In this document: piece after piece, positions 35,173-46,400 of the stretch
How positions within the stretch are numbered: the first letter of the stretch is position 1
Layout: each line of letters begins with the position of its first letter
From: Nymphaea colorata
Lineage: Eukaryota > Streptophyta > Magnoliopsida > Nymphaeales > Nymphaeaceae
Assembly (NCBI RefSeq): GCF_008831285.2
Contig: NC_045145.1
Location: 22,088,040-22,152,039 of the forward strand
Direction of reading: 5' to 3'
DNA: 64,000 nucleotides
Notes under the pieces: model-generated
Databases searched by the model: none
Seen by the model: the letters and a program-made list of their open reading frames with translations, nothing else
Told to the model about the DNA's origin: nothing
Position numbers and translations under genes: made by a program

Positions 35173-36290
35173 GGCTTTCTCTCTCTCTTTCTCTCTCTTT
35201 GCTATATATATGTATATATCCCACGTGCATGTACACATTCAATAGATACGGATCCTGACAACAGCAATCTATTTGAGACAAACGGAAACAAAACTTTCAA
35301 CTATTAAACATTAAGCCGTTGACAAATGAGACATTAACAAATGGCCATAACCCATTAACAAATGGGTACTAAATTTTGACCATCTTCAAATCCATGCACA
35401 TGACAAGTCTCAAACTTCTACCTCTCGAAGGAAATGTCAAACTGGTACAAAACTGCCCTTTGATCAAAATAATCTCTTAAAAGATAAGAATTAAAAGAAA
35501 TGTCATGTCCCCTCGACAGGGTTACGTGTGCAATTAGGATCAAGTCTCAAGATCTTCTCCCTCGTGACATCTGTTACTGAGATCGTCACGTTGCGTGCAC
35601 AGGAGTTTGCATGCAACAAAATGTGCACTCAACAAAATAAGAAGGCAAGTTGGGGTATTTTTAGAATTTTTTTTATAAAAACGTGTAAATTTTTAAATTT
35701 TTAATATTTTCATTATCCTCTTTCCATCCTTCTAAAAGTATATATATATACACTTCATTGGGTCTATTTTATCATTACACATCCTTATGCATCCAAGGCA
35801 TGTACTAACCAGTTTGGTTGTTACCTTGGTGATTATTTGTTGATTACATTTTCTAATCAAATAATTCTATTTTGCTGTTTCTCTCTGTCTCTCCATTTGA
35901 ATTAATATTTGTTGTCGGCAAGCTTTTTTTTCTCATTATATATATATATATATATATATATAGCTTCACGAATTTCTCCAGCATTAGTTTTGGACAACTG
36001 TTGTGCTTTTGAAGTTGATTGTCTGTAAGAAGAAAGAAAAGCAGAGCCCATAGAGATGATAATATTATCTGATTTGGATCAGGATCTAACTGAACCATTC
36101 CAATAAAATAGGATACGAATAAAAAGGCAATTAATACCCAAGTAAGAAATCAGATAGGATTTGGATTTAAGAAATGATATCAGACTGGATTTGGGTTTGG
36201 ATTTAGATATACATAAATGACTGATCTAATTCAAATTCAAATTCATAACAACATCGGTTTTAAATAAGTATCCAATACTCATAATCGGCC
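35173..36290. other. X-type then Y-type downstream DNA without gene
   Basis: 35215-35510 equals 19670-19990; 35515-35870 is a Y 3' flank like 23160 and 41100. A (TA)n tract is at 35937-35962. About 36030-36280 is a degenerate GGATTTGGATTTAG-type MITE with a parallel at 41620-41840. There is a direct jump from the X2-like flank to a Y 3' flank, so a Y gene body was deleted here. Confidence 0.6.
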
Positions 36291-36625
36291 AGGGCCAGGA
36301 TAAGAAATTGAGAGAGACAAAAAGGGCTATTAAAAAAATTGAAAGAGAGAGAAAAGTAAGAAAAGGTTAACGTGGTTCTGAGAAATCTCCTACTTCCATG
36401 ATGTACCTCACCACTCTACTATCACCATGATGAGATTTCCACTATCAAGGTACCACATTACAGTCATGCGAAATTGAGGAGATGTTTCTCCTTTATTTTA
36501 GTAAGGAAGTTACATTTGATTTTATCTTGAAGACATTCTTCCTGCGCAAAATCGGTGACATGCTTGGAGTTGCCAGATTTGCTCCATCCTTGAGTAGGCG
36601 TGGATTTGGTTTATAGGCAGCAATT
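36290..36625. repeat. dispersed repeat R (copy at 41850-42185)
   Basis: Shares GGCCAGGGCCAGGATAAGAAATT, AACGTGGTTC, ATCTCCTACTTCC, CAAGGTACCACATTACAGTCATG and GAGTAGGCGTGGATTTGGTTTATAGGC with 41850-42185. A short tail copy (TTGAGTGGGCGTGGATTTGG) is at 57335. AACGTGGTTC is common in plant retroelement LTRs, but ends could not be fixed. Both long copies are followed directly by MMP sequence. Confidence 0.65.
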
Positions 36626-37127
36626 GCTCGCCGGCAACTCAACTTCAATGCTCTAAAAGCTGACAGATAACCGCTGGCCACCATCTCACCGTCCAAGTTC
36701 TCAGAGTCGCCACAAAGTGGTTGTCATGGTCGCCAATTTGCATTTCACATTCTTCACGGTGAAGCACCCAAATTGTAGAAAGCCATTTGATGATCGTGGG
36801 GGAACGCTGGCACACTCAACCTATCCGCCGGTTGGCAAGAGTCACTATGATGCAGATGAAATATGGGTGATCGACCATCAGAAATTGGCAGAAATGGAGG
36901 GATCGAGAGACCTGCAATCTCTCGCCCTTCATGAGATCGGCCATCTTCTGGGGTTGGCTCTCTTAAGGAAAGGGACGACTCTACCAAAGAAAGGCTCAAC
37001 AGTAAAAGAATTGAAGATGGAAAGAAGCTCAGTGGTAATGGTAAAAGAATTGAAGATGGAAAGAAGCTCAGTGGTAATGGCAAAAGAATTGAAGATGGAA
37101 AAAAGATACAAGAATCTCTCAAATTAA
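36626..37127 (+). pseudogene. MMP pseudogene Y3 (partial catalytic domain)
   Basis: It starts abruptly after repeat R with a piece equivalent to the prodomain-catalytic linker, then VANLHFTFFTVKHPNCRKPFDDRGG, LAHSTYPPVGKSHYDADEIW, and SLALHEIGHLLGLA. The third zinc His and everything after it are replaced by unrelated LLRKGTTLPKKG and a 13-residue repeat. Signal peptide, prodomain and Met-turn are missing. It is most like the dead locus at 3365. Confidence 0.85.
37004..37100 (+). repeat. 39 bp tandem repeat, about 2.5 copies
   Basis: Unit beginning AAAAGAATTGAAGATGGAAA recurs at 37004, 37043 and 37082 with a strict 39 base period, so it stays in frame with the MMP remnant and encodes KELKMERSSVVMV repeats. 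Confidence 0.95.
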
Positions 37128-37850
37128 AGAAACTGCTCAAAACAAAATAGTAAAGAAATATGTTTACAACAGTTCAAATGGAACCTTGATAAATAGAAAA
37201 GCAATGGAACCTTGTTAAATAGAAAAGCCTTAATTTACGAAGCAGGGTGAAGAAATAGAAATAAAAAAATGATCTCTAGGGGATGTAAGTCAAATTGACT
37301 TAACCACGTAAACATGTCTTTGCTCTGCTCTTTCTTCTCTCTTTTATGGTATCAGAGCCAACTTCAGGCCTTGTTTTAGCGTGTATTTCAGCAATCAAGA
37401 CTGATAGCCATGGTGGATTGTCCAGCACCAACGTCAGAAAATTCAGGATCTTCAGACAATACAAGTTCTGGTATGATTTTCACTTCTCCACTTATGCAAT
37501 ACCCCATCAATTTACAACATTTCTTAAGCATCAAGCTTAATGCAGAAAACTACAAGATATGGTAATCTCAGTTTGTTCCTATCTTGATATCTTGTGATTT
37601 AATGGGGTTTTTTTATGGTTCTAATGTCACCCATATATGTGGGAAGTAGGACCGTAGTCAACCAAGACTATGTTCAACTGCTTAGACAGGACCACCTGTT
37701 GTTAAGCTGGATCAAATGATCCTTACCAGAAAGCATTCACACTCAGATCGTAGAGCTGAAATCCTCTGTTGAAGTATGGAAATATCTCACGTAGTCATAC
37801 GCTGCTCATTCTAGGTCCAGAATTATGCAACTGAAGTCTGAGGTATGGGA
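37128..37850 (+). mobile_element. copia fragment (5' end and gag), plus strand
   Basis: A primer-binding site TGGTATCAGAGCC is at 37347-37359, preceded by LTR-like CT-rich sequence and followed by decayed copia gag (PLMQYPINLQHFLSIKLNAENYKIW, stop, SQFVPILISCDLMGFF). Several in-frame stops. It is cut near 37850, where an oppositely oriented copia fragment begins. Confidence 0.75.
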
Positions 37851-38790
37851 CATCAAGAAAGGGTAAAGAAACATGCTTCTTTAGGAGTCGTAGCATCACA
37901 TATATGCTCTAATAAGTCATTATCAATTGATACCTTAATTGGAAATAGAGTTTTTCCTGCTTTGATCATCCATTTCTTTTTAGCTTCCTCATCGACAGGA
38001 ATATTTGTGTCTAATCCCAATACTATCTCTCATAATTCCTGTCCTAGAAAATACGACTCCATGCAAGATTTCCAATAGCCATAATTGCTATTGTTAAGCT
38101 TCTCAATATTGTTTAATGCAACCACTAATGCCATCATAATTTCTGAATATAATTGGCTCAATTAATCTCACTAGTAAACTGGCCTTTGATGTAACCTCGC
38201 TCTGATACCACTTGTTGAAAAGACGAATGTGGGCTCAAGATATAACTTAGATCCAAACCCAAATTTATGCGAAGAAAAACTGGCAGAGTCTCGACGTCCA
38301 AAATAATTCTCAATAATAAACTTAACAAAGTATACTTAGCAGGAATTTAATAACAACACCAACAAAGTTCACAAATTGAACTTGACCAAGAAATGATGTA
38401 ACATGTGCATCAACACTTAAACCACGAATAACTGTTTTTAACAATTAAATATTACATGAACACCAAGAGTCTAAGGAAGACTCACAAGCTACCTCACTTA
38501 CTAAAGAAGACACCCCTTGCTGTACTTGTATCACCCAAGCACCCACTCAACGCAATCCACTCAACAGACTTCTTTTTCACACACCTCACTATGCTCATCA
38601 TCCCTATTTATAGGCATGTAAATAGGGATGAAGAAGTCGGTGGATGATGCTTCGACTGATTTCTACACTTTATATTTTTATTTATTATATATTTTTTTTC
38701 TTTAATGATTACATCCACCGAAAAAAGGAAGAGGCTTATAGCCTCTTGAGTTCTCTAGACTTTCCCAAGAGTTGGTGGTGACTCTTTACA
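37851..38790 (-). mobile_element. copia fragment (LTR, PBS and gag), minus strand
   Basis: On the minus strand: LTR 38790-38213 (starts TGTAAAGAGTC, ends TTTTCAACA, with a CTATAAATAGGG TATA region), primer-binding site TGGTATCAGAGC at 38210-38199, then gag: ALVVALNNIEKLNNSNYGYW, a CMESYFLGQEL segment, EEAKKKWMIKAGKTLFPI, DNDLLEHICDATTPKEA. The gag frame has a stop and is cut at 37850. Right of the LTR, Y-block DNA resumes (GATAGGTTTGAGGATAG). Confidence 0.82.
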
Positions 38791-39778
38791 CCAGATAGGT
38801 TTGAGGATAGTTTTAGGATAAAGGAATGATCTCGACAGATCTTTTGCCAGAAGGCTTTTGGTGGGGCTTTTGCCTAAAACTATCCAACGCGCGCTGGTAT
38901 AGCCATTCCTTTTGATCTTCTTGGTTTTGATCATTTTAAATCAAATACTTTTTATTTTTTTTTCTCATGTTCTCAGTGTGATTGTGGATTTTCAGCCGCA
39001 AATCGACCGGATTTCAGTCGATTTTCACCCAAAACTGTAGACAGGATCGGCTATTGTTGTAGTTGATTTTCTAGCAATTTCACCTGTTTTTTTACCCTAT
39101 TTCTTGTTGGATTCCTGTCACAGTTGTGATCTAGTGTATAACAACTGATTTGCATGTTAAAACACCGTTTTCAGACTGGTTTTTGCCAGAAAATGCAGTG
39201 TTTTGTGCAGTTCTCCCCTCACAGAGAAACTTATGACACCCAATTTTTGGTGCGAAAGAGATCACTTTTTTGGGTGATCCCATTGCCCAAGCAAGAGCTG
39301 CAGCTCCCCTCCTTCCCCAACCCCCTCTCCTTCCTTACACTAGAGTTTCAGTTGTCAGTGCCAAGCGGAGAGATCTTGAACTATGCTTTCTTTTTCTTTT
39401 CTTCTTCTTCTTTTTTCTTTTTTTTTTTGCAGAAACAACGTTGATTCAGGGTTACTTTTATAATTTACTAAACCCTTTGTTCGACTGACCGAGACTTTGC
39501 CTGAAGTTAAAAAGTAGAGCGGCGATTTGTTAATCTCCCATGTCGGCTCATTGGAATTTTGTCAAATATTTAATTGAGGAGAAGGATGACCAAATAGTTG
39601 TTGTTTGAATCATTGAGAGTTGATCGTCACATAGTTAATCAGGATCCAGTAACTTGATCGAGTGCGTACTCATCATTTATTAATGTCATTACTTAACATA
39701 TGGTGTGTGCTGCACAAACCAAAATGGTTCGTGGCCTTGTCACAAACACACAGAAATATATTGTCTAATTGAGAAAAG
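38791..39778. other. Y4 upstream region
   Basis: Copy of 20040-21045: same far-upstream DNA, TAACATATGGTGTGTGCTGCAC and GCACCACCATTCTTTAGGAAAG-like words ending at GACTTGG. No gene; a TTC-rich stretch at 39395-39430. Confidence 0.6.
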
Positions 39779-41036
39779 ATGCCCCACCATTCTTTAGGAA
39801 AGACTTGGCCAGAACTCCGGCAGCTTTCTGGCTTTGGCACAGGGCACAACCATTCAGTGCTCCCTTCCCTGAAAAAATATCTTTACCGTCTTGGTTATCT
39901 GGACACAGTTGGGGACATAGGAGCGTTCCCTCGTGTTTTTGATGAACATCTCCAGGCAGCCATCAAGATATACCAACTGTTCTTCAACCTCAATGCTACA
40001 GGAATACTCGACTCTGCAACAATGCACCACCTGATCCAACCGAGGTGCGGCGTAAGAGATATCATCAAACCCCCAATCTGGGCAAAAATCCACCGGAATA
40101 TTAATGTTATCGGCAACTCAATTTCAACGCTCTGTAAGCTCAATGGTGCTCGCTGGCCAGCATCAAGGAGGAACTTCTTGTACAAGATCTGGAGGACGGC
40201 CGACCTTGAAAGAAAGAGGAACAGTGAGAGAGAAAGAGAGAGAGAGACGACACAAAGAATGGCTAACTCTCTTGCGTTGTTATGCAAGGGATATCTTCTC
40301 CTTTATATAGTGTGTAGCACGTTACAAGGTATGGAAAGAATACAACACTTCAAGAAATATGAGATAATTACAACCTGTAAGGAAATACACCATAACGATT
40401 GAGAGGAAGGGGAAAGAAAAGTTTGAATTCAAACTTTTCTTTCCTTAGTTGGGTTGCTCCTCCAATGACGTTTTCTCCTTGCTAAGTTTAGTGGATTTGA
40501 TTTCCACTATTCCTCAAGGAAGATCTTTTACGTTGCCAAGGTTAGTGGATTTGATTTCCACTGATTTCTCCTTGACAACGAGGAGGATCTTTTACAGACC
40601 TGCCATATCCTATAGAAGATCTGAGACCAGTGTTCCGTGCAGCATTTGAAACATGGGCCGCCGTCTCGCCGTTCGTGTTCGTAGAGACGTTATTGAGACC
40701 AGACAATCTACACATCGTCTTCTACAGAGGGAAGCACGTAAGTTGTCCGATGGCATTTGATGGTCGTGGTGGGTCGCTGGCGCACTCTTTCGATCCACCG
40801 ATTGGGATCACTCACTACGACGCAGATGATTTATGGGCGATCGACCCTCAGAAATTGGCAGAAACAGAGGGGTCGAATGACCTGCAGTCAGTAGCCCTTC
40901 ATGAGCTCGGCCATCTGTTGGGGTTGGATCATAGTTCAGTCCCTGAAGCAGTCATGCATCCTTCCCTGAAACCTCAAACAAGGAAGGTGGAGCTCCATGA
41001 TTGCAACCATCAAGGCTCTGTATCCCGACGGCTGAT
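39779..41036 (+). pseudogene. MMP pseudogene Y4, split by a solo LTR
   Basis: The promoter module runs directly into the prodomain (ELRQLSGFGTGHNHSVLP), so TATA box and signal peptide are deleted; the ATG at 39779 comes from a promoter word. Prodomain, PRCGV and the first part of the catalytic domain are intact to RTADL, then a 390 bp solo LTR interrupts. After it LPYPIEDLRPVFRAAFETW continues to SVALHELGHLLGLDHSSVPEAV, with the three His and Glu present. Near the end an 8 bp deletion relative to Y2 (at VELHADD) shifts the frame. The structural loop is KHVSCPMAFDGRGG. Confidence 0.9.
40207..40596. mobile_element. solo LTR inside Y4
   Basis: 390 bp, TGAAAGAAAG ... GATCTTTTACA, flanked by a perfect 5 bp duplication, GACCT, at 40202-40206 and 40597-40601. 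Y2 reads through the same point uninterrupted (GCCGACCTGCCATATCC). It contains a TATATA motif and an internal tandem repeat of TTAGTGGATTTGATTTCCACT. TG...CA ends plus a 5 bp duplication, with no internal region, fit LTR-LTR recombination. Confidence 0.9.
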
Positions 41037-41849
41037 TGATTCTCAAGGCTTTGACATGGCTCTGTATCCTCAGGGCTTAGTGATTCTTAGAGTTTAATTT
41101 GACAGGGTTATGTGTGCAATTACGATCAAGTCTCAAGATCTTCTCCCTCACGACATCTGTTACCGAGATCGTCAAGTTGCGTGCACAGGAGTTTGCATGC
41201 AACAAAATGTGCACTCAACAAAATAAGGACAGTTGGGGGATCTTTAGATTTTTTTTTTATAAAAACATGTAAATTTTTAAACTTTTAATATTTTCATTAT
41301 CCTCTTTCCATCCGTCTAAAGTTTTTTTTTTAACTTTATTGGGTCTATTTTATTCATTGCACATCCACAGGAGTGTGCAACTAACCAGTTTGGTTTCTAC
41401 TTTGGTGACAATTTGTCGATTACATTTTTGTGATCAATTAGTTCTATTTTTCTGTTTCTGTCTCTCTCTCTTCCTCAATTTGAATTAATATTTGTTGTCG
41501 GCAAGCTTTTTGTTTCTTATATATACATATAGCTTGGCGAATTTGTCCAGCATTAGTATTGGACAACTGTACTGGTTTTGAAGTTGATTGTTTGTAAGGA
41601 GAAAGAAAAGCCGAATCCATAGGGATGCTAATATTATCTGATTTGGATCGGGATCTAACTGAATCATTCCGCTAAATATTACATGAAAAAGAAACAATTA
41701 ATATATCCAAGTAAGAAATCCGGAAGGATTTGGATTTAAGAAATGATATCTGATTGGATTTGGATTCAAATATACATAACAATTTGGTCTAATTCGGATT
41801 CAGATCCATATCAATATTGGTTTTAAATAAATATCTAGTGTCCATCGGC
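41037..41849. other. Y4 3' flank with degenerate MITE
   Basis: Copy of 23094-23490 and 35515-36290. 41620-41840 is an ATTTGGATTC-rich degenerate MITE. No gene. Confidence 0.6.
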
Positions 41850-42185
41850 CAGGGCCAGGATAAGAAATTGGGGGAGACAAAAAGAGCTATTAAAGAAATT
41901 AAGGGAGAAAGAGAAAACAAGAAGAAGAAATTAACGTGGTTCAGATAAATCTCCTACTTCCTCGATGTACCTCACTACTCTACTATCAACGCTGTGAGGT
42001 TTCCACTATCAAGGTACCACATTACAGTCATGCCAAATTGAAGAGATATTTCTCCTTTATTTTAATGAGGAAGTTACAGTTGATTTTATTGAAGGTATTC
42101 TTCCTTGGCAAAATCGGTGACATGCTTGGAGTTGCCAGATTTGCTCAATCCTTGAGTAGGCGCGGATTTGGTTTATAGGCAGCAA
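41850..42185. repeat. dispersed repeat R, second copy
   Basis: Copy of 36290-36625, ending in GAGTAGGCGCGGATTTGGTTTATAGGC. Confidence 0.65.
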
Positions 42186-42222
42186 TTGCTCGCTGGCAAC
42201 TCAACTTCAATGCTCTACAACC
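42186..42222 (+). pseudogene. tiny MMP fragment
   Basis: GCTGGCAACTCAACTTCAATGCTCTA matches the linker of Y2 and Y4 (CGGCAACTCAATTTCAAYGMTCTG) and the start of Y3. Only about 35 bp remain before unrelated sequence. Confidence 0.6.
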
Positions 42223-43418
42223 ATATCCAAATGAATATAGTAATTACAATGTCCTATTAGCCAAGTCGATCCCGTATGTCAACAAAAATGCAAATCTAGT
42301 TCATTCTCAGGCGATATGGTGCATTTTCAGGTGCAAAAGGACATTGGAGACCCCACAAGCCTTGTATGTATGTATGTATATATATAATAGGACTTCTTCC
42401 AGCATCCGTCCATGCGGATGTCTCCACACAAAGCCTATACAATGCATTGAGTTGGACGTGTGAGACGTCACTACAACAGAACAAGGTCATCAGTCACAAT
42501 CATAAACATGGCCAATAGAAAGAAAACCCACAGCTGAAAGTATTTCCAGCCATGGCCTTCCTTGCGGCAGGTAACTATAGTGACCGTAGCAATGGGGTTT
42601 GTGGCTGTTGACCTAATGCCACGGTTTTGATTGTGGTTGCTGCATCCATTAGCCATGATTTACTTAGACCACTAGACATTGTTTCGAATGTGGCCATTAC
42701 TTGAACATCAATAACTACTTATGCACTAATAATGAAATGAGCCATGGCCACTGTAATTATATACATATATATATATAAAGAGAGAAAATTTACACAACAA
42801 TAAGTCATTATATACTAAAAGAAATTATTTACACATTTCAAAATTGCAAAAAAAAGTAACGTAGAAATATTAGAAAACAAGGTAGCGCTTCTACCTCATC
42901 AAAAAACTCCACCAAAGACCTCTAAGGGTGCCACTAGGTCAGGCCACACCCCATATGACATATATATACAAAGACGTGCGTAAAAAGTGTAGCTTTATTA
43001 TATTCATGGTTTCTTAAGGAAAAGAAGCAGTGAACCAGAAAACTGCTGAGTTTTGGAGCTGCACTGTATATAATTTACAACACTAATCTGCTTCCTTTGC
43101 TTCTCCCCCTGAAACAAATATACAATTGACTACAAGATGAAGCATAATGAATGAGGTCAAGAGTTAAAAGAATCATGAGAGCCCTTTTGCAGCACCAATC
43201 AGCAATATTTTGATAAGGAATCAACCATAGAAACCTGAAGAGGAGCAACATCAACAAGAAAATCAAAAACCACCGCAAAGCGCATAAAAGAACCATAGGT
43301 TTCTGAGAGGTTTGAAAACATGTATGCTTACCTGTTCAAAAAAGTTAAGTCTATTTTGTCTAAAAACTTGCTAAATTTTGTTTGACACATCACAACAGAT
43401 TGTCCCTCACTAGTATCT
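42223..43418. other. spacer left of copia element
   Basis: No supported gene. 42535-42600 repeats the sequence behind the first MMP pseudogene (3870-3935). Short ATGT and TA repeats are at 42365-42388 and 42755-42777. A minus-strand frame at 43075-43296 is hydrophobic but has no family match I recognise. Confidence 0.5.
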
Positions 43419-46400
43419 TGTATTATACCACAGCATGACATACTCGGCAGCTCCATGAATGTTGCTGGAAGAGATAACGTCCCAGCTTACACGTCTGAAG
43501 CTGGAGGAGATCTCGCCCATATCAGATCCACAAGAAATCATACCAAAGATAATGCCCAGGCCAGCAAGAATGCTACAAAAGATGATGATCTCTATGTATA
43601 GCAACTGAAAAAACGGAAATGTGTGATTCCGTAATCAAATCAAATCAAATCCCAACAAATATGGGATTGATGGACATGTAAGTTGACTATAAAAGAGAGT
43701 CTCTTGTCTTGTAAAACTTAACAAGAAAAAGACACCTTCCATCATGGATGTAGACCAAAGGTCAAACCACGTTAAAATCATTGTTGCCTTCTCCTTTCTC
43801 TCTCTATCTCGTTCCCCTTCCTGGCATGTGGTTTAGTATGGTATCAGAGCCAGTTATGGCCAATCAACCAGCAATACCAAAAGGAGACTCCTACAGCATT
43901 GCTGCGGCATCAACAAAGCCTAGTTTCGACAACATGAATCTGCCTTTTTTAGGTTTGATCTCCTTCGTCATACCTGCCCCAACTAGTGTTAAGCATTTTT
44001 TATCCATCAAACTGTCTTTCGACAACTACTTACTTTGGGAATCTCAGTTCATTCATATGCTTAAGAGTTATAATATGATGGGATATATTGATGGGTCGTT
44101 CAAATGTCCAGACAAGTTCTTGCCTAGTGAATATGGCAAAAGAACTATCTTAAATCCATCCTTCTTGGAATGGCATCGAGGTGACCGACTAATGTTAAGT
44201 TGGATCATTTCATCGCTCAGTGAAGTCATCCATAGTCAAGTTGTAGGTCTTGACTCGTCATACAAAGTCTAGACCACCATAAAATGCATCTATGCTGCTC
44301 AATCTAGAGCAAAGGTGTAGCAACTTAAATCTGCCCTGCAAAACCTGAAAAAAGGAAATGAATCCATAACAGCATATTTTCACAAAGCTAAAGACATAGC
44401 TCATCAGCTAGCCATGACCTCCAAACCAGTAGATGAAGAGGATCTTGTCATGAATATTCTTTCTAGTCTTCCTACTGATGAATATGGCACCCTAAAAGTT
44501 TCGTTGCGCACTCGCGTTGATCCAATAAACTTGGAGGAATTATATTTTTTGCTTCTTATTCAAGAATCTGAAATTTCGAAGTCTGGAAACCTTGAGGATC
44601 CTTCAGCTTATGTAGCACACCGACAAAGCTTCAAGAATCCTAATTACCGTGGAAAGAATGAGCAGCAAAAAGGGCGCCCACGAATCCATCCTCAGGATAA
44701 AAATGTCAGTTTCCATGCGTACAGAAATCGTGGTCATTTCGCTTCTCAATGCCGAACCGCATGTCAAGCTTGCAGGAAATCAGGACATGGTACATTAAAC
44801 TATAAGTTATATAAGTTCCAAAAGGGATCTTCATCCCCATAAGCTTATCATATGGAAACCATACCTCAAATAGATGATGGATTCTGGTATCCCGACACCG
44901 GTGCTACCCACCATGTGACGGCTGACTTAAACAAGCTCTCCGTTCGTTTACTCGGAATATTGTGGGCAAGATCATCTGAGAATTGGAAATAGTGTTGGTC
45001 TTCAAATCAATAATGTTGGTAATGTCTCTCTCTACAGCTCATACTCAAGATTTTTTATAGACAATCTATTTCATGTTCCTACCATCTCTAAAAATCTTCA
45101 ATCTGTGCATAAATTTGCCCTTGACAATAACATCATTTTTAAATTTGATGCAAATCATTGTTATGTTAAGAATCAGACAATATGGCAGGAACTTATGGAG
45201 GGAGAAAATAAAGGAGGATTGTATCAGCTGAAGTTACAACAACATGAGCTCGCCAAAAAACAGCACTTGTAGGAGAACAGGTCTTAGTTGGTGATTGGCA
45301 TAGTCGTTTGGGACATCCTGATTTTAGAATTGTGATGCATGTTTTGAATAAATTTGACTTACCTATTGACAGCAAATCTCATAATCAAATATGTGATGCA
45401 TGTCAAAGAGGGAAAAGTCACGCTCTTCCTTTTACTCAAACACTACATAAGATTAATACTCCACTTGATTTGATTTGTACTAACGTTTGGGGACCGGCTG
45501 CTATCACATCTTTGCATTGTTATAGCTATTATGTTAATTTCATGGATGTCTTCTCTCGTTTCTCTTGGATATATATTATCAAAAATAAATCAGATGTTCT
45601 TTTCGTCTTTAAAACGTTTTAAGTTATGGTAAAACGTCAATTTGATCAAAAAATCAAGGCTATTCAAAGCGATTGGGGAGGAGAATATCGCACTGTTTCC
45701 ACATATCTCAAACAAATTGGTATTGTTCATAGAGTTGCGTGCCCACATGCTCACCAACAAAATGGCAGTATAGAAAGTAAACACAGGCATGTAGTTGACA
45801 TCAGATTAACTCTACTTGCACATGCCAATTTACCTTATAAGTATTGGGACTTTGTCTTTAGAATTGATGTTTTTTTTATCAATAAAATGCCCACTCGTGT
45901 TCACAAATGAAGTCACCATATTAAGTTTTGTTCAAACACTCTCCTGTTTATAAGTTTCTAAAGGTTTTTGGATGTGCATGATATCCTTAACACTCATAAA
46001 CTACAGTTTCATAACAAGCAACATGTCTTTTTTTGATATAGCAGCATGCACAAAGGATACATTTGCTTTTATCGAGATATGAGCAAACTCCTTATCAATA
46101 GACATGTGATTTCTGATGAAAGTGTATATCCCTTTAAAACCTTGGCGCCACCAGCCCAACCCCCACCAAGTAAACCTCCATTGCCCTTAGTCATTACCAT
46201 GCCCCCCCCCCCCCCCCCGCCCCCCACCCCCACCAAACAAAAAAAAAAAAAAAAAAAACATAACACATCTCTCAAATTGTTCTTCTCTCACACCCGTGCA
46301 CCATTCACCAAATACTACATCATCCATACCTCCAATCTCTCCCATTCATTCACCCTCCAACAATGCTCAGGACATACAATCTGAACCTCCATCCTCACTG

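Noticed and set aside
37347-37359. tRNA-like words (TGGTATCAGAGCC) here and at 4756, 38199 and 43839
   Set aside because: These are retrotransposon primer-binding sites complementary to initiator tRNA; no cloverleaf surrounds them. No tRNA gene was found in the window.
43075-43296. Hydrophobic minus-strand frame with GT/AG-like borders
   Set aside because: No family recognised, no neighbouring exons with consistent phase; not enough to call a gene.
46200-46260. Poly-C followed by poly-A as a possible retroposon tail
   Set aside because: It sits between integrase and RT of the copia element with coding sequence on both sides, so it is internal expansion, not an insertion end.
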